Assembly (NCBI GenBank): GCA_964452415.1
Contig: CAYVME010000042.1
Location: 1 to 5,449, forward strand
DNA length: 5,449 bases
From: UBA12068 sp964452415
Lineage (GTDB): Bacteria; Patescibacteriota; Minisyncoccia; Moranbacterales; GWC2-37-73
Direction of reading: 5' to 3'
In this document: positions 5,364 to 5,449 of the stretch, in pieces
How positions within the stretch are numbered: position 1 is the first letter of the stretch
How the letters are laid out: each line of letters begins with the position of its first letter
Position numbers and translations under genes: made by a program
Notes under the pieces: model-generated
Told to the model about the DNA's origin: nothing
What the model saw: only the letters and a program-made list of their open reading frames with translations
Database searches by the model: none

Positions 5364-5449
5364 TTAGTTGATTTTTGAAACGTTAACAGCGTTAGGTCCT
5401 TTTGGGCTTTCGCTTACTTCGAACTCAACTTTGTCACCTTCTTGCAATT
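5364..5449 (-). CDS. Cold-shock protein (CspA family), C-terminal fragment
   Basis: Only the last 27 residues are in the window; the 5' part lies beyond base 5449. They read LQEGDKVEFEVSESPKG then PNAVNVSKIN, ending in TAA at 5364-5366. This is the final part of the five-stranded OB-fold cold-shock domain; the family usually has (L)xEGxxVxFxVxxxxKGPxAxNV near its end. Such proteins bind single-stranded RNA or DNA and act as RNA chaperones, often in the cold or during growth shifts. The RNP1 and RNP2 motifs are outside the window, so completeness cannot be checked. The end agrees with single-domain CspA-type proteins of about 65-70 residues. A strong terminator follows, so it is probably the last gene of its transcript. 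Confidence 0.93.
   Translation of the reverse strand, partial: LQEGDKVEFEVSESPKGPNAVNVSKIN

Overview
The window comes from an AT-rich bacterial chromosome (roughly 35-40% GC by eye) using the standard stop code: TGA ends the hydrolase gene and TGG encodes Trp. The genes are mostly housekeeping or stress-related. Short AT-rich intergenic repeats, mostly absent Shine-Dalgarno sequences and an orphan B12-type radical SAM enzyme would fit an uncultivated lineage such as Patescibacteria/CPR. That is only an inference; no marker in the window settles it.

Layout: (1) 1-347, minus strand: 5' part of msrB, cut by the window edge. (2) 348-492: divergent promoter region. (3) 493-1533, plus: membrane-anchored alpha/beta hydrolase with a complete Ser-Asp-His triad. 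(4) 1549-1692, minus: a 47-residue ORF convergent with the hydrolase and containing two perfect inverted repeats. (5) 1693-2125: a 433-base stretch with no intact large gene. It holds a near-consensus minus-strand promoter, a possible short transcript, a decayed copy of the hydrolase 3' end, and the terminator of the next gene. (6) 2126-3889, minus: B12-binding-domain radical SAM protein of unknown substrate. (7) 4016-5068, minus: rsgA, the circularly permuted GTPase of 30S maturation. (8) 5069-5363: intergenic, with AATTTTCAA repeats, a large imperfect inverted repeat and a strong terminator. (9) 5364-5449, minus: C-terminal end of a cold-shock protein gene.

The minus-strand order is csp - rsgA - radical SAM. 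A strong terminator separates csp from rsgA. A TATAAT box lies between rsgA and the radical SAM gene, so these look like neighbouring single transcription units rather than one tight operon. Nothing shows that the hydrolase, MsrB and radical SAM protein act in one pathway.

The least ordinary parts are the 1534-2111 interval (small ORF, orphan promoter and hydrolase relic) and the inverted-repeat element at 5158-5272. I did not find a convincing new multi-gene system.
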